Positions 17,034 through 27,310 of a stretch of 64,000 nt of DNA are shown here, piece after piece. The stretch is from NCBI RefSeq assembly GCF_012939955.1, contig NZ_SPMY01000018.1:26002-90001 (forward strand), given 5' to 3'. The DNA comes from Candidatus Accumulibacter phosphatis (lineage in GTDB: Bacteria > Pseudomonadota > Gammaproteobacteria > Burkholderiales > Rhodocyclaceae). The notes beneath the pieces are model-generated. The model was given only the letters and a program-made list of their open reading frames with translations. It was not told the DNA's origin and ran no database searches. Position 1 is the first letter of the stretch, and each line of letters starts with the position of its first letter. The position numbers were made by a program, and so were the translations under genes.

Positions 17034-17540
17034 TCACATGACGGCGATGATGTGGACTTCGAAGCGCACCGCCTTGCCGGCCAGCGGATGGTTGAAGTCG
17101 AAGGTCGCGCTGCTCTCGGTCAGTTCGCGCAGGAAGCCGGCAAAGTCGCCGGCGCCGTCGGGCGAGCTGAACTCGATCAGCGAGTTGACCTTGAGTTCGA
17201 CCTCCGGCGGCAGCGCGCTGCGTGCGATACGTTCGATCAGGCGTGGATTGTGGGGGCCGAAAGCGTCTTCCGCCGCCAGTTCGAAGACCCGGCGTTCGCC
17301 AGCGGCCATGCCCATCAGGCAAGCCTCGAGCGTCTCGGCGAGCTGACCGCTGCCCATCTGCAGGGTCGCCGGAGAGAGATCGAAAGTGCTCACGTAGTCG
17401 GTGTTGTCCACGTCGGAAAGACTGTAGTGCAGCGTCAGGTAGCTGTCGCGGCCGACGATCGGAGCGCTTTCCGGAGAGGCGGGGGAGGCGGGAGTGCTTG
17501 GCGTGCTTGGAGTGCTTGGAGTGCTTGGAGTGGGCTTCAT
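17034..17540 (-). CDS. fkpB: FKBP-type peptidyl-prolyl cis-trans isomerase (SlpA/FkpB)
   Basis: 168 residues. After an unusual N-terminal Pro-Ser-Thr repeat (about residues 2-25), the SlyD-like FKBP fold starts at Y-L-T-L-H-Y-S-L. The family's insert-in-flap pattern is seen in [11 protein letters not shown] and the end [17 protein letters not shown]. It catalyses prolyl isomerisation and acts as a chaperone in the cytoplasm. The place between lspA and ispH is the conserved one. No later in-frame start was found, so the repeat appears translated. Confidence 0.88.
   Translation of the reverse strand: MKPTPSTPSTPSTPSTPASPASPESAPIVGRDSYLTLHYSLSDVDNTDYVSTFDLSPATLQMGSGQLAETLEACLMGMAAGERRVFELAAEDAFGPHNPRLIERIARSALPPEVELKVNSLIEFSSPDGAGDFAGFLRELTESSATFDFNHPLAGKAVRFEVHIIAVM
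17493..17528. repeat. Four tandem 9-bp repeats at the 5' end of fkpB
   Basis: Four copies of a nonamer (AGTGCTTGG, one with CGTGCTTGG) lie in tandem inside the first codons of fkpB and encode Pro-Ser-Thr triplets on the minus strand. Because the unit is a multiple of three, copy-number change would lengthen or shorten the tail without breaking the frame. Confidence 0.85.
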
Positions 17541-17586
17541 GCGCTTCCTCGTTTGCTGGCGGCCGCGCCGCGGTCAGGGTCGTGGC

Positions 17587-18126
17587 TCAATGCCGTTCGC
17601 CGCGGTGCGACCTTGTGGCCTGGCCAGGCGTCGCGTCGCTGTTGTGCGTGCCGAACAACTGGTCGATGATCATCAACACCGCGCCGACGCTGATTGCCGC
17701 GTCGGCGATGTTGAAGGCCGGCCAGTAGAATCCGGCGGCGTGCCATTGAATGAAGTCGACCACCGCGCCGAAGCGCAGGCGATCGATGACGTTGCCGAGC
17801 GCACCGCCGAGGATCAGGGTAAGCGCCAGCGAGATGGTGAATTCACCGCTATGACGCGGCAGGAGGCTGACGATCCAGGCCGAGATGGCCAGCGCCAGCG
17901 CGGTGAAGAACCAGCGCTGCCAGCCGCCGGCATCGGAGAGGAAGCTGAACGCGGCGCCGGCGTTGAAGGTCAGCACCCAGTTGAAGAAGGGGGTGACGTA
18001 GATCGAATCGCCGGGCTGTAGCCAGGCCAGGACCAGCCACTTGCTGAGCTGGTCAAGGAGGACGATGACCCCGGCTAGCCATAGCCAGCGCTCGATATTA
18101 CGCGAAGGCACGGCTTTCACCCTCAC
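17587..18126 (-). CDS. lspA: Lipoprotein signal peptidase (signal peptidase II)
   Basis: About 179 residues with four predicted membrane helices. It cleaves prolipoproteins after diacylglyceryl modification at the inner membrane. The catalytic aspartates sit in [13 protein letters not shown] and F-N-I-A-D-A-A-I-S, and the early D-Q-L-S-K-W motif is present. The start is uncertain among several in-frame GTG codons (18126, 18120); all overlap the 3' end of ileS, suggesting coupled translation. The C-terminal tail is Arg/Ser/Gly-rich. Confidence 0.93.
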   Translation of the reverse strand: MRVKAVPSRNIERWLWLAGVIVLLDQLSKWLVLAWLQPGDSIYVTPFFNWVLTFNAGAAFSFLSDAGGWQRWFFTALALAISAWIVSLLPRHSGEFTISLALTLILGGALGNVIDRLRFGAVVDFIQWHAAGFYWPAFNIADAAISVGAVLMIIDQLFGTHNSDATPGQATRSHRGERH

Positions 18127-20956
18127 CGTCGAGGTTGCTGACGCAGCGGCCGCAGAGGCCGGGCCGAGTCGCTTGGCTGCCGACGTCGTCGCGGACGTGC
18201 CAGCAACGCTCGCACTTGGCCGCCACCAGGGGCGCGCAGAGCAACTGCTCGGCAGCGCTGTCGAGCACCTCGATCACCGTCGCCTGCGAACAGATCAATA
18301 CGAAGCGCAGGTCGTCGCCGAGCGAGGCGAGGATGCTGTGCTTTTCGCCAGCGCAGTGCAGGCGCACCTCGGCTTGCAGCGAGGAGCCGATCTTGCCGGC
18401 GATGCGCAGCTCTTCGAGCGCACGCATGACCTCGGCGCGATAGGCGCGGATTTTGCGCCACTTGCCGAGCAATTCCGCCTCGTCTGCCGGTTCCGGTAGC
18501 GCTTGCCAGGTGTGCAGCATCACCGACTGCGCCGTGTCGCCGGTCTGCAGCTGCCAGATCTCTTCGGCGGTGAAGGAGAGGATCGGCGCCATCAATTTGA
18601 CGAAGCTTTGCAGGATGTGCCACAGGGCACTTTGCGCCGCGCGCCGCGCGGGTGATCCGGCGGCCGTGGTGTAGAGACGGTCCTTGAGGATGTCGAGATA
18701 AAAGCCGCCGAGATCTTCGGAGCAGAAAGTCTGCAACGACTGGACGACGTGATGGAACTCGAAGCGCGCGTAGTCGGCTTCGCATTGCGCCTGCATTTCG
18801 CGCGTCATGGCCAGTGCGTAGCGGTCGATCTCCAGCCACTGCTCAACCTCCAGCAGGTCGCGCCTGGGGTCGAAGTCGGCGGTGTTGGCGAGCAGGAAGC
18901 GCAGGGTGTTGCGGATGCGCCGGTAGGATTCGACGACGCGCTTGAGAATCTCGTCGGAGATCGACAGTTCACCCGAGTAGTCGGTGGCCGCGACCCACAG
19001 GCGGAGAATCTCGGTGCCCAGAGTATCGGCGATTTTCTGCGGGGCAATCACGTTGCCTTTCGACTTGGACATTTTCAGGCCCTTGCCGTCGACCACGAAG
19101 CCGTGCGTCAACAAGGCCTTGTAGGGCGCGCGGCCGTCCATGGCGCAGCCGATCAGCAGCGAGCTCTGGAACCAGCCACGATGCTGATCGGAGCCTTCGA
19201 GATAGAGGTCGGCGGGGTAGCTCAGCTGCGTGCGATGCGATCCGCGCAGGACGCTCGAGTGGGTGGCACCGGAGTCGAACCAGACGTCGAGGGTGTCGCT
19301 CATCTTGCGATACTGCGCGGCTTCGGCGCCGAGCAGTTCCTGCGCTTCGAGCGCGAACCAGGCTTCGATGCCGGCTTTTTCGACGCGCTGGGCGACGGCT
19401 TCGACGAGCTCGGCGGTGCGCGGATGCGCTGCGCCGGTCTCGCGATGCAGGAAGAAGGGGATCGGAACGCCCCAGTTGCGCTGTCGTGAAACACACCAGT
19501 CGGGGCGCGTCTTGATCATTGCTTCGAGGCGGGCGCGACCCCAACTCGGGAAGAACTGCGTTTCGTCGACGGCGCGTTCGGCGCACCAACGCAGGCTCGC
19601 TTCCTCGTCGTTGTGGGCGAGCTGTGGCTGGCCCGCCGCCGGCGAGTCGTCGCCTGGCGTCCGCGCTCGCTGTTCCATACCGACGAACCACTGCGTCGTG
19701 GCGCGGAAAATGATCGGCGTCTTGTGGCGCCAGCAGTGCGGGTAACTGTGCTGGATCTTCTCCAAGCAGAGCAGGTGGCCGCTGCCGGCGAGTTGTTCGA
19801 GGACCAGCGGGTTGGCCTCCCAGACGCTCTTGCCGACCAGTTCGCCGACTGCCAGCGGCGGCGTGCCGGCCACGAAGCGGCCGTCGTCGCCGACCGGGTT
19901 GTTCACCGGCAGGCCATAGACCTTGCCGATCAGGTAGTCGTCGGTGCCGTGCGCCGGCGCGGTGTGCACCAGGCCGGTGCCGGCTTCGACGGTCACGTGG
20001 CGGCCGCAGACGATCGCTACGTCACGGGCCTGGAAGGGGTGGCGGAGGAGGACCTGCTCGAGTGCCGCGCCCCTGGCGGAACCGAGCACCTTGCCGGTCA
20101 GGGCATAGCGCTGCAGGCAGGCGTCGGCGAGTTCGCGAACCAGGATCAGCGCACCTTTCGGGGTGTCGATCAACTGGTACTCGAAGTCCGGGTGGGCGCT
20201 GACCGCCTCGTTGGCCGGCAGGGTCCACGGGGTGGTCGTCCAGATGACGGCAAAGGCGGGGCCACGCAGGTGGCTCAGGCCGAAGGCCCTGGCTACCTTG
20301 TCGGCGTGATTGGCATGCACTTCGAAAGCAACATCGATCGCCGCCGAGCTCTTGTCTTCGTATTCGACTTCCGCTTCGGCCAGCGCCGAGCCACAGTCGA
20401 GGCACCAGTTGACCGGCTTGAGGCCCTGGTAGAGGTAGCCTTTTTCAAGAATCGCGCCGAGAGCGCGGATTTCGTCGGCCTCGGTCTTGAAGTCCATCGT
20501 CAGGTAGGGATTGTCCCACTCGCCGAGAATGCCAAGGCGGATGAAGTCTTTCTTCTGACGCTCGATCTGCTCGGCGGCAAAGGCGCGGCAAAGCGCACGC
20601 ACCTGGTCGGCCGGCACGTGTTTGCCGTGCAGCAATTCGATCTGATGCTCGATCGGCAGGCCGTGGCAATCCCAGCCCGGAACGTAGGGGGCGTCGAAAC
20701 CGGCCAGGGTCTTGGCGCGGACGATGATGTCCTTGAGAATCTTGTTGACCGCATGACCGATGTGAATGTCGCCGTTGGCGTAGGGCGGGCCATCGTGCAG
20801 GACGAAACGTGGCCGTCCCTGCGCGGCCGTACGGATGCGTTCGTAGAGCTTGCTCTCCTGCCAGGCGGCGACCCACTGTGGCTCGCGGCTGGGGAGATTG
20901 CCACGCATCGGAAACGGCGTGTCGGTCAGGTTGAGGGTTTGCTTGTAGTCAGCCAT
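18098..20956 (-). CDS. ileS: Isoleucyl-tRNA synthetase
   Basis: 952 residues, the usual bacterial IleRS length. The HIGH motif appears in [18 protein letters not shown], the KMSKS loop in L-K-M-S-K-S-K-G-N, and the editing domain contains [13 protein letters not shown]-terminal zinc site has C-E-R-C-W and C-G-R-C. It charges tRNA-Ile in the cytoplasm. The start overlaps the ribF stop by 31 bases, so the two are coupled. Confidence 0.97.
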   Translation of the reverse strand: MADYKQTLNLTDTPFPMRGNLPSREPQWVAAWQESKLYERIRTAAQGRPRFVLHDGPPYANGDIHIGHAVNKILKDIIVRAKTLAGFDAPYVPGWDCHGLPIEHQIELLHGKHVPADQVRALCRAFAAEQIERQKKDFIRLGILGEWDNPYLTMDFKTEADEIRALGAILEKGYLYQGLKPVNWCLDCGSALAEAEVEYEDKSSAAIDVAFEVHANHADKVARAFGLSHLRGPAFAVIWTTTPWTLPANEAVSAHPDFEYQLIDTPKGALILVRELADACLQRYALTGKVLGSARGAALEQVLLRHPFQARDVAIVCGRHVTVEAGTGLVHTAPAHGTDDYLIGKVYGLPVNNPVGDDGRFVAGTPPLAVGELVGKSVWEANPLVLEQLAGSGHLLCLEKIQHSYPHCWRHKTPIIFRATTQWFVGMEQRARTPGDDSPAAGQPQLAHNDEEASLRWCAERAVDETQFFPSWGRARLEAMIKTRPDWCVSRQRNWGVPIPFFLHRETGAAHPRTAELVEAVAQRVEKAGIEAWFALEAQELLGAEAAQYRKMSDTLDVWFDSGATHSSVLRGSHRTQLSYPADLYLEGSDQHRGWFQSSLLIGCAMDGRAPYKALLTHGFVVDGKGLKMSKSKGNVIAPQKIADTLGTEILRLWVAATDYSGELSISDEILKRVVESYRRIRNTLRFLLANTADFDPRRDLLEVEQWLEIDRYALAMTREMQAQCEADYARFEFHHVVQSLQTFCSEDLGGFYLDILKDRLYTTAAGSPARRAAQSALWHILQSFVKLMAPILSFTAEEIWQLQTGDTAQSVMLHTWQALPEPADEAELLGKWRKIRAYRAEVMRALEELRIAGKIGSSLQAEVRLHCAGEKHSILASLGDDLRFVLICSQATVIEVLDSAAEQLLCAPLVAAKCERCWHVRDDVGSQATRPGLCGRCVSNLDGEGESRAFA

Positions 20957-21888
20957 GGCGGGTCTCGGAACTGGAAATAGGCTTTCGTGGCTTCGACGTC
21001 GGCGGCGATTTGCGCCTTCAGGGCGTTGAAGTCGGGGAATTTCATTTCGTCGCGCAGCTTGTGCAGGAAACGCACGCTCAGGTGCGCGCCGTAGATGTCG
21101 GCGCAGAAGTCGAAAAGGTGTACTTCGAGCAGCGGTCGCGTCACCTGGTTGGCGCTCGGGCGGTAGCCAAGGTTGGCGGCGCCGCGCTGCGGGCCGCCGG
21201 GCAGACCGCTGACCTCGACGGCGAAGACGCCTTGCAGCGGCGGTTTCTGGTGCTTGATGCGGATGTTGGCGGTAGCGAAGCCCAACTGCCGGCCGAGCTG
21301 TTCACCCCGCACCACGCGTCCGTCGATCGCATAGGGGCGGCCGAGCAGGCGCGCGGCGTGCTCCAGGCGCCCGTCCTGGAGCGCATCGCGAACCGCCGAA
21401 CTGGATGCGCGTTCGCCTTCGAGAGTGACGCTGTGCATGGCTTCGACCTGAAAACCGAGGCGGGCGCCGGCCGCGCGCAGCAAGGCGAAATCGCCACTGC
21501 GTCGGGCGCCAAAACGGAAGTCGTCGCCGACGATCAGATGGCGGACGCGCAGCGCGTCGACCAGCACCTGCTCGATGAACACTTCGGCCGTCAAAGCGGC
21601 GAAGGCGGCGTTGAAGTGGCAGACATAGCTCAGGTCGACGCCGTCGTCGGCGAGCAGTTCGAGTTTTTCGCGCAGCGTGGACAGGCGCGAGGGCGCTGCT
21701 TGCGGCGCGAAGAACTCGCGCGGGTGCGGCTCGAAAGTGAGCACGGCAGCCGGCAGGCCGGCGTTGGCCGCAGTCGCCGTCAGGCGGGCGAGCAGCGCGC
21801 GATGGCCCAGGTGTACGCCATCGAAGTTGCCGATGGTCAATACAGTGGCGCTGTGTGCTTTCCGGGAATAACCTCGATAGACGAGCAT
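20926..21888 (-). CDS. ribF: Bifunctional riboflavin kinase / FAD synthetase
   Basis: 320 residues. The N-terminal adenylyltransferase domain shows [12 protein letters not shown] (HxGH-type) and V-G-D-D-F-R-F-G. The C-terminal kinase domain has [14 protein letters not shown], then G-F-A-T-A-N-I and the G-V-F-A-V-E-V strand. It makes FMN and FAD from riboflavin. It is the first gene of the ribF-ileS-lspA-fkpB-ispH block, and a TATAAT -10-like box lies on the minus strand at 21924-21919. Confidence 0.95.
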   Translation of the reverse strand: MLVYRGYSRKAHSATVLTIGNFDGVHLGHRALLARLTATAANAGLPAAVLTFEPHPREFFAPQAAPSRLSTLREKLELLADDGVDLSYVCHFNAAFAALTAEVFIEQVLVDALRVRHLIVGDDFRFGARRSGDFALLRAAGARLGFQVEAMHSVTLEGERASSSAVRDALQDGRLEHAARLLGRPYAIDGRVVRGEQLGRQLGFATANIRIKHQKPPLQGVFAVEVSGLPGGPQRGAANLGYRPSANQVTRPLLEVHLFDFCADIYGAHLSVRFLHKLRDEMKFPDFNALKAQIAADVEATKAYFQFRDPPWLTTSKPST

Positions 21889-22212
21889 CGGGGGCAGGGG
21901 AGGCCGAAAAAACGTGCGATTATAACCAGTTTCCTGCGCCGTCAGCGGCTATCGAACAGCGCTCGACCGTGTTCCGCGGGCCAGTGCGGGCTGTCTGACG
22001 GCGCTTTCCAGGCCAGAGTGGACGCATCGTCCGCTGCTTGCGCGGAGCCTTTGCCGGCCGGCTGTTGTCCGTGTTGCGGCGCGATTGGCAGTAAGATGCC
22101 GACAGTTTCGCGTCTGCGCTCGCTCAGCGCAAGGGCTCAGCGGAGCCGCAAGCCGGCGCTGCATGCGGGCGCCGGGCGCTGCTCTTTCCCGTTTTCTTTC
22201 TCCCTGGCAGTG
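21889..22212. other. Divergent intergenic region ribF / ccoI
   Basis: No gene recognised. On the minus strand TATAAT (21924-21919) fits a ribF -10 box without a good -35. I see no clean FNR site in front of ccoI, unlike the two FNR sites found further downstream. The open plus frame through this region, antisense to ribF, is a by-product of high G+C. Confidence 0.5.
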
Positions 22213-24696
22213 ATGAACAACAGCAATTGCTACCATTGCGGTCAGCCGGTGCCGGCTGGCGTCGATCTTGAAGTAGGCATCGACGGTCAGCCGCGTGCCA
22301 TGTGCTGTGGCGGCTGCCAGGCGGTGGCGCAGGCGATCGTCGCCAATGGGCTGGCCGACTATTATCATAACCGTGACCAGCTGCCGAATGCGCCACGCGA
22401 GGCGCTGCCGGCGCTGGTCGCCGGCCTGCAGGTCTTTGATCACCCGGATTTCCAGAAGAGCTTCGTGCGCGTTCTTCCGGCCGCTGGCGAAGCTGGCCGC
22501 GAAGGCGCTGCCGGCGGCAGCGAACGGGAGGCGTCGTTGATTCTCGAAGGGATCACCTGCTCGGCGTGCATCTGGCTCAACGAGCAGCATCTTTCGCGGC
22601 TCGCCGGGGTCACCGCGGTGGACATCAACTACGCCACGCGGCGTGCCCGAATTCGCTGGGACGAGCAGCGCATCAAGCTCTCCGCCATTCTGGCGGCGAT
22701 CGCCGCCATTGGCTATCACGCCCATCCCTACGATCCGGCGAAGAGTGAGGAGCTGGCCGGAAAAGAGCGGCGGCGCGCGCTGTGGCGGCTGTTCGTCGCC
22801 GGTTTCGGCATGATGCAGGTGATGATGTACGCCGTGCCACTGTACCTGGCCGGCGATGGCGAAATGACGCCGGACATCGAGTTGCTGCTGCGCTGGGCGA
22901 GCCTGCTGCTGACCACGCCGGTGGTCTTCTATTCGGCGGCACCGTTCTTCCGTAATTCCTGGCGCGATCTGCGCCTGCGCCGGGTCGGCATGGATCTCCC
23001 GGTTGCCCTCGGCGTTGGCGCAGCTTTTGCGGCCAGCGTCTGGGCCACTCTGACGGCGAGCGGCGAGGTTTACTTCGACTCGGTGACGATGTTCGTCTTT
23101 TTCCTGCTCACCGGGCGTTTCCTGGAGATGAGCGCGCGGCAACGCGCGGTCAGCATCACCGAGGCGCTGGCCAAGCTGATGCCGGCCGTGGCCGGCCGCC
23201 TTGCCGCTTATCCGCAGAGCCGCGAGGTCGAGCAGGTGATGGTCGCCGACCTGCATCCCGGCGATGTCGTGCTGGTCCGGCCCGGCGAGACGATTCCGGC
23301 CGACGGGCGGGTGCTCGAAGGGGCGAGCAGTAGCGACGAGGCCCTGCTCACCGGCGAAAGCGCACCGGTGAGAAAGGAACCAGGGCTGGCGGTGACCGGT
23401 GGCGCGGTGAATATCGAGAGCCCTTTGCTGGTCGAGGTGGTGCACGTCGGCGAGGCGACGCGCCTATCGGCGATCATCCGGTTAATGGAGCGGGCGGCGG
23501 CCGAGAAGCCGCACATCGTCGAACTGGCCGATCGCATTGCCGGTCGCTTCATCATCAGCCTGCTCGCCCTGGCGGCCGCGGTCGCCGTCGTCTGGTGGAC
23601 CATCGATCCTGCACAGGCGCTGTGGATCACGGTGTCGGTGCTGGTGGTTACCTGTCCCTGCGCCTTGTCGCTGGCGACGCCGGTGGCCCTGAGCGTGGCC
23701 AGCGGAGCGATGGCCCGGGCAGGCCTGCTGGTGACGCGTAGCCACGCCGTCGAAACCCTCGCCCGGGCCAGCCATTTCGTGTTCGACAAGACCGGCACGC
23801 TGACCAGTGGGCGTATGCGCCTGCTTGAAGTCGTGCCCTTGAACGAGCAGGTGACGCCGGCGCATTGCCTGGCTCTGGCGGCGGCGCTGGAGCAGGCGTC
23901 CGAACACCCGATTGCTGCCGCTTTGCGCGCCGCAAGCAATGGCCAGGTGCTGCCGCTGGTCGACGCGCTGTGCAACGAGCCGGGTCAGGGGATCACGGCC
24001 CGGCACGCTGGCCGCCGCGTACGCCTCGGCCAACCCGGCTATGTTCTCACCTTGCACGGCGAGCCGCTGCCGGCGGCGGCCGAGGCCGTGCTGGCCAGCG
24101 GTGATACCGTCGTTGCTCTCGGTGACGAGAGCGGCTGGATGGCGCTGTTTCGTGTCGGCGACGAGCCGCGGCCGGAAGCCGCGGCTCTGGTCGCCGCCTT
24201 GCAGGGGCAGGGGCGGCAGGTAATTCTGCTGAGTGGCGACGCGGCTCCGGCGGTGTGGCGCGTGGCGCAGGCTCTGGCCATCCATGAGGTGGTGGCGGGT
24301 GCGTCGCCGCAGGCGAAGCAGGATTTTGTTCGCCAATTGCAGGACAGTGGAGCGGTGGTGGCAATGATCGGCGATGGCGTCAACGATGCGCCGGTGCTGG
24401 CCCAGGCGCAGGTTTCGGTGGCCATGGGCGGCGGCGCGCAGTTGGCGCGCACGCAGGCCGACCTGGTCCTGCTCTCCGAAAATCTGGATCACCTGCGGCG
24501 TGGCGTATTTGTCGCACGCCGCTCGCTGGCGGTGATACGGCAGAATCTGTTATGGTCTTTCGCTTACAACGTGGTCGCCCTGCCACTGGCGATGGGCGGT
24601 TACATCACTCCGTGGATGGCCGGTATCGGCATGTCGGGAAGTTCGCTGCTGGTGGTGCTCAATTCCATGCGCTTGCGGCAAGTCGGCGGGAGATGA
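22213..24696 (+). CDS. ccoI: Copper-translocating P1B-type ATPase of cbb3 oxidase assembly
   Basis: 827 residues. An N-terminal Cys-rich module has C-Y-H-C-G and C-C-G-G-C-Q. A heavy-metal domain with I-T-C-S-A-C-I-W follows, then eight predicted membrane helices. P-type signatures are complete: L-T-G-E-S, the copper-transport C-P-C in V-T-C-P-C-A-L-S, phosphorylated Asp in D-K-T-G-T-L-T, S-E-H-P-I-A-A-A-L and G-D-G-V-N-D-A-P. The extra N-terminal Cys module and the position before ccoS mark it as CcoI/FixI, which delivers copper for cytochrome cbb3. The open frame extends 1.2 kb further upstream, but only the part from about 22213 is homologous. The start is moderately certain. Confidence 0.92.
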   Translation: MNNSNCYHCGQPVPAGVDLEVGIDGQPRAMCCGGCQAVAQAIVANGLADYYHNRDQLPNAPREALPALVAGLQVFDHPDFQKSFVRVLPAAGEAGREGAAGGSEREASLILEGITCSACIWLNEQHLSRLAGVTAVDINYATRRARIRWDEQRIKLSAILAAIAAIGYHAHPYDPAKSEELAGKERRRALWRLFVAGFGMMQVMMYAVPLYLAGDGEMTPDIELLLRWASLLLTTPVVFYSAAPFFRNSWRDLRLRRVGMDLPVALGVGAAFAASVWATLTASGEVYFDSVTMFVFFLLTGRFLEMSARQRAVSITEALAKLMPAVAGRLAAYPQSREVEQVMVADLHPGDVVLVRPGETIPADGRVLEGASSSDEALLTGESAPVRKEPGLAVTGGAVNIESPLLVEVVHVGEATRLSAIIRLMERAAAEKPHIVELADRIAGRFIISLLALAAAVAVVWWTIDPAQALWITVSVLVVTCPCALSLATPVALSVASGAMARAGLLVTRSHAVETLARASHFVFDKTGTLTSGRMRLLEVVPLNEQVTPAHCLALAAALEQASEHPIAAALRAASNGQVLPLVDALCNEPGQGITARHAGRRVRLGQPGYVLTLHGEPLPAAAEAVLASGDTVVALGDESGWMALFRVGDEPRPEAAALVAALQGQGRQVILLSGDAAPAVWRVAQALAIHEVVAGASPQAKQDFVRQLQDSGAVVAMIGDGVNDAPVLAQAQVSVAMGGGAQLARTQADLVLLSENLDHLRRGVFVARRSLAVIRQNLLWSFAYNVVALPLAMGGYITPWMAGIGMSGSSLLVVLNSMRLRQVGGR

Positions 24697-24702
24697 GGGC
24701 TG

Positions 24703-24909
24703 ATGGAAACGCTATACCTGCTGATTCCGATCTCGATTGTCCTGGTCTTCCTGATCGGCATCGCCTTCTGGTGGTCGCTGCGCAACGGTCAGTTCGACGA
24801 CCTCGAGGGCCCGGCCTACCGCGTTTTGATGGACGACGACCGGGTCACAAGTCCACTGGAGAAGGGCGCCGATCCAGCGCCGACCGAAGACCGGCGCGGG
24901 CCAAGCTGA
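24703..24909 (+). CDS. ccoS: cbb3 oxidase maturation protein CcoS
   Basis: 68 residues. One N-terminal membrane helix (L-L-I-P-I-S-I-V-L-V-F-L-I-G-I-A-F-W-W) is followed by the CcoS signature S-L-R-N-G-Q-F-D-D-L-E-G-P-A-Y-R-V-L. It is required for cofactor insertion into the catalytic subunit of cbb3 oxidase. It begins 6 bases after the ccoI stop and is surely co-transcribed. Confidence 0.93.
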   Translation: METLYLLIPISIVLVFLIGIAFWWSLRNGQFDDLEGPAYRVLMDDDRVTSPLEKGADPAPTEDRRGPS

Positions 24910-24941
24910 GCGAATTCCCGGACCGCCGATCGCCAGCACTC

Positions 24942-24982
24942 TTGACGCACATCAAAACAAATACCGTTGCGCCTACGATAAT
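24942..24982 (+). promoter_or_regulatory. FNR/Anr-type site and -10 box of a candidate small RNA
   Basis: TTGAC-GCAC-ATCAA (24942-24955) matches the FNR consensus TTGAT-N4-ATCAA at nine of ten positions. A GATAAT -10 box lies at 24977-24982, so the site is centred about 41 bases before the inferred start near 24989. That is the class II activator position. No coding sequence follows before the terminator at 25059-25085. It may also influence ccoNOQP. Confidence 0.65.
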
Positions 24983-24988
24983 TGTCAG

Positions 24989-25085
24989 CATTGGGTGTCG
25001 CCAACACGCTGGCATTGTGCGTTGCGGGATGTGAAAGGCGGTTTCTCGGTTGGGGTTGGGGTGCGTCTCGGCGCACCCTTTTTTT
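24989..25085 (+). ncRNA. Candidate FNR-activated small RNA (about 97 nt)
   Basis: An inferred transcript that begins at the FNR-dependent promoter and ends at the Rho-independent terminator. It has no ribosome-binding site or plausible short ORF. Near its 5' end GCCA and TGGC can form a small hairpin, then a G/T-rich unpaired stretch precedes the terminator stem. Anaerobically induced sRNAs under FNR are known in enterics (FnrS) and Neisseria, but I see no sequence likeness to those. It rests on promoter plus terminator geometry only. Confidence 0.45.
25059..25085 (+). terminator. Rho-independent terminator between ccoS and ccoN
   Basis: A perfect 7-bp stem GGGTGCG (25059-25065) / CGCACCC (25072-25078) is followed by seven T (25079-25085). 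It would end both ccoI-ccoS read-through and the candidate small RNA, separating them from ccoNOQP. Confidence 0.85.
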
Positions 25086-25119
25086 GCCCATTCGACGTCG
25101 ATGATCGTTTGGCGGCTGT

Positions 25120-25161
25120 TTGACGGGTGTCAAGTTGCGCCGCAAGAGGTTAAAATAGCAT
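25120..25161 (+). promoter_or_regulatory. FNR/Anr-dependent promoter of ccoNOQP
   Basis: TTGAC-GGGT-GTCAA (25120-25133) has perfectly symmetric arms and resembles an FNR/Anr box. Two -10 candidates follow, TAAAAT (25151-25156) and TAGCAT (25156-25161). The second gives a class II spacing of 41.5 from a start near 25168. The leader to the ccoN ATG is about 83 bases. It fits low-oxygen induction of the high-affinity oxidase. Confidence 0.7.
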
Positions 25162-25250
25162 CCGCAAAGCCGGTGTCCATGGGGTGATAGTGGGCATTGC
25201 GGTGTACGGGGCGGTGAGAACCGCTTTACAGTCATAAACGAGGTGAGTCC

Positions 25251-26678
25251 ATGTCGGAAACTCAGTCAACATACAACTACAAGGTGGTGCGGCAGTTTGC
25301 CGTGATGACCGTCATTTGGGGTATTGTCGGAATGCTGGTCGGGGTGATCATTGCCGCGCAGCTGGTCTGGCCTGACCTTAATCTGGGCTTTCTGCATTTC
25401 GGTCGCCTGCGTCCGCTGCACACCAACGCGGTGATCTTTGCGTTTGGCGGCAGCGCACTTTTCGCTACCTCGTATTACGTCGTACAACGCACCTGCCATA
25501 CGCGAATTTTTTCGGACGGCCTGGCTGCTTTTACTTTCTGGGGCTGGCAGGCGGTGATCGTTCTGGCGGCCATCACGCTGCCGCTGGGGATGACCCAGGG
25601 CAAGGAGTATGCCGAGCTTGAATGGCCGATTGATATCCTGATCGCGGTGGTCTGGGTTTCCTATGCTGTCGTGTTCTTCGGCACCATCGCCAAGCGCAAG
25701 GTGACCCATATCTACGTCGCCAACTGGTTCTACGGCGGCTTCATCCTCGCCGTTGCGCTGCTGCACATCGTCAATAGCGCCGCTATCCCGGTTTCCCTGA
25801 CCAAGTCCTACTCGGCCTATGCCGGCGTGCAGGACGCGATGGTGCAGTGGTGGTATGGCCACAACGCGGTGGGTTTCTTCCTGACCGCCGGCTTCCTCGG
25901 CATGATGTACTACTTTGTCCCCAAGCAGGCCGGTCGCCCGGTGTACTCCTACCGTCTGTCAGTGGTGCACTTCTGGGCGCTGATCTTCACCTACATGTGG
26001 GCCGGCCCGCACCATCTGCACTACACGGCACTTCCGGACTGGACGCAATCGGTGGGTATGGTGTTTTCGTTGATTCTGCTGGCACCCTCCTGGGGAGGCA
26101 TGATCAATGGCGTGATGACCCTTTCCGGTGCCTGGCACAAACTGCGTGACGATCCGATCCTCAAGTTCCTGATCACCTCGCTGTCCTTCTACGGCATGTC
26201 GACTTTCGAGGGTCCGATGATGGCCATCAAGACGGTCAATGCGCTCTCGCACTACACCGACTGGACGGTCGGGCACGTGCACTCCGGTGCGCTTGGCTGG
26301 GTGGCGATGATCTCCATCGGCTCGATGTATTACCTGCTGCCGCGCCTCTTCGGCAAGCCGGAAATGTTCAGCGTCAAACTGATCACGGTGCATTTCTGGG
26401 TGGCAACGATCGGTGTGGTGCTCTACATCGCTTCGATGTGGATTGCCGGCGTCATGCAGGGGCTGATGTGGCGGGCGGTCAACGCGGACGGTACCCTGAC
26501 CTACAGCTTTGTTGAATCGGTCAAGGCCTCGTATCCGTTCTGGGCGATCCGCTTCGTCGGGGGCGTTCTCTTCCTTTCCGGCATGCTGATCATGGCCTAC
26601 AACATGGTCAAGACGATGGCTGGCGGGCGCACGGTGGACGATGCGCTGGTCCTGCAACCAGCTGCCCAGCACGCCTAA
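25251..26678 (+). CDS. ccoN: Cytochrome cbb3 oxidase subunit I
   Basis: 475 residues, normal CcoN length, with about 12 membrane helices. It is the haem-copper catalytic subunit of the high-affinity oxygen reductase. Haem and CuB histidines are visible, for example in [23 protein letters not shown] and [18 protein letters not shown] ribosome-binding site precedes the ATG. First gene of ccoNOQP; the FNR-type promoter lies just upstream. Confidence 0.97.
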   Translation: MSETQSTYNYKVVRQFAVMTVIWGIVGMLVGVIIAAQLVWPDLNLGFLHFGRLRPLHTNAVIFAFGGSALFATSYYVVQRTCHTRIFSDGLAAFTFWGWQAVIVLAAITLPLGMTQGKEYAELEWPIDILIAVVWVSYAVVFFGTIAKRKVTHIYVANWFYGGFILAVALLHIVNSAAIPVSLTKSYSAYAGVQDAMVQWWYGHNAVGFFLTAGFLGMMYYFVPKQAGRPVYSYRLSVVHFWALIFTYMWAGPHHLHYTALPDWTQSVGMVFSLILLAPSWGGMINGVMTLSGAWHKLRDDPILKFLITSLSFYGMSTFEGPMMAIKTVNALSHYTDWTVGHVHSGALGWVAMISIGSMYYLLPRLFGKPEMFSVKLITVHFWVATIGVVLYIASMWIAGVMQGLMWRAVNADGTLTYSFVESVKASYPFWAIRFVGGVLFLSGMLIMAYNMVKTMAGGRTVDDALVLQPAAQHA

Positions 26679-26692
26679 GAGAGAGGAATGAA

Positions 26693-27307
26693 ATGAAATT
26701 CACGCATGACAGTATTGAACGCAATGTCTGGCTGATGGTGGTGCTGACCATTCTGGTGGTCAGCGTCGGTGGCTTGGTCGAAATCGTGCCGCTCTTCTTT
26801 CAGAAGTCGACCACCGAGCCGGTGGCCGGGCTCAAGCCCTACGATCCACTGCGCCTGACCGGGCGTGATGTCTATGTCCGTGAGGGTTGCTTCCTTTGCC
26901 ACTCGCAGATGATTCGTCCGTTCCGGGCTGAGACCGAGCGCTATGGCCACTATTCGGTCGCCGGTGAGTTTGTCTACGATCATCCCTTCCAGTGGGGATC
27001 GAAGCGTACCGGCCCGGACCTGCATCGGGTTGGTGGTCGCTATTCGGACGAGTGGCATCGCGCGCACCTGATCAATCCACGCGACGTGGTTCCCGAGTCG
27101 AACATGCCGGCCTTCGCTTTCCTGGAGGGCAATCCTGCCGATGCGGCGCTGATCGAGACCAAGATGCGCCAGTTGCGCAAGGTCGGCGTTCCCTACAGCG
27201 ACGAGGAGATCGCCGGCGCCAAGGCACAGCTCGAAGGCAAGAGTGAACTCGACGCCATCATCGCCTATCTGCAGGGCATGGGCCTCGAACTGAAGGACGC
27301 GAAGTAA
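26693..27307 (+). CDS. ccoO: Cytochrome cbb3 oxidase subunit II (mono-haem)
   Basis: 204 residues. One N-terminal membrane anchor is followed by a periplasmic c-type cytochrome domain with a single haem motif C-F-L-C-H in [12 protein letters not shown]. The [15 protein letters not shown] segment and the axial Met in E-S-N-M-P-A-F are typical. It passes electrons to CcoN. It starts 14 bases after ccoN, and ccoQ follows 3 bases after its stop. Confidence 0.97.
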   Translation: MKFTHDSIERNVWLMVVLTILVVSVGGLVEIVPLFFQKSTTEPVAGLKPYDPLRLTGRDVYVREGCFLCHSQMIRPFRAETERYGHYSVAGEFVYDHPFQWGSKRTGPDLHRVGGRYSDEWHRAHLINPRDVVPESNMPAFAFLEGNPADAALIETKMRQLRKVGVPYSDEEIAGAKAQLEGKSELDAIIAYLQGMGLELKDAK

Positions 27308-27310
27308 CTC

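Noticed and set aside
21010-22212. Upstream extension of the ccoI frame by about 400 codons
   Set aside because: It runs antisense through ribF, whose motifs are complete. Homology to CcoI begins only near 22213.
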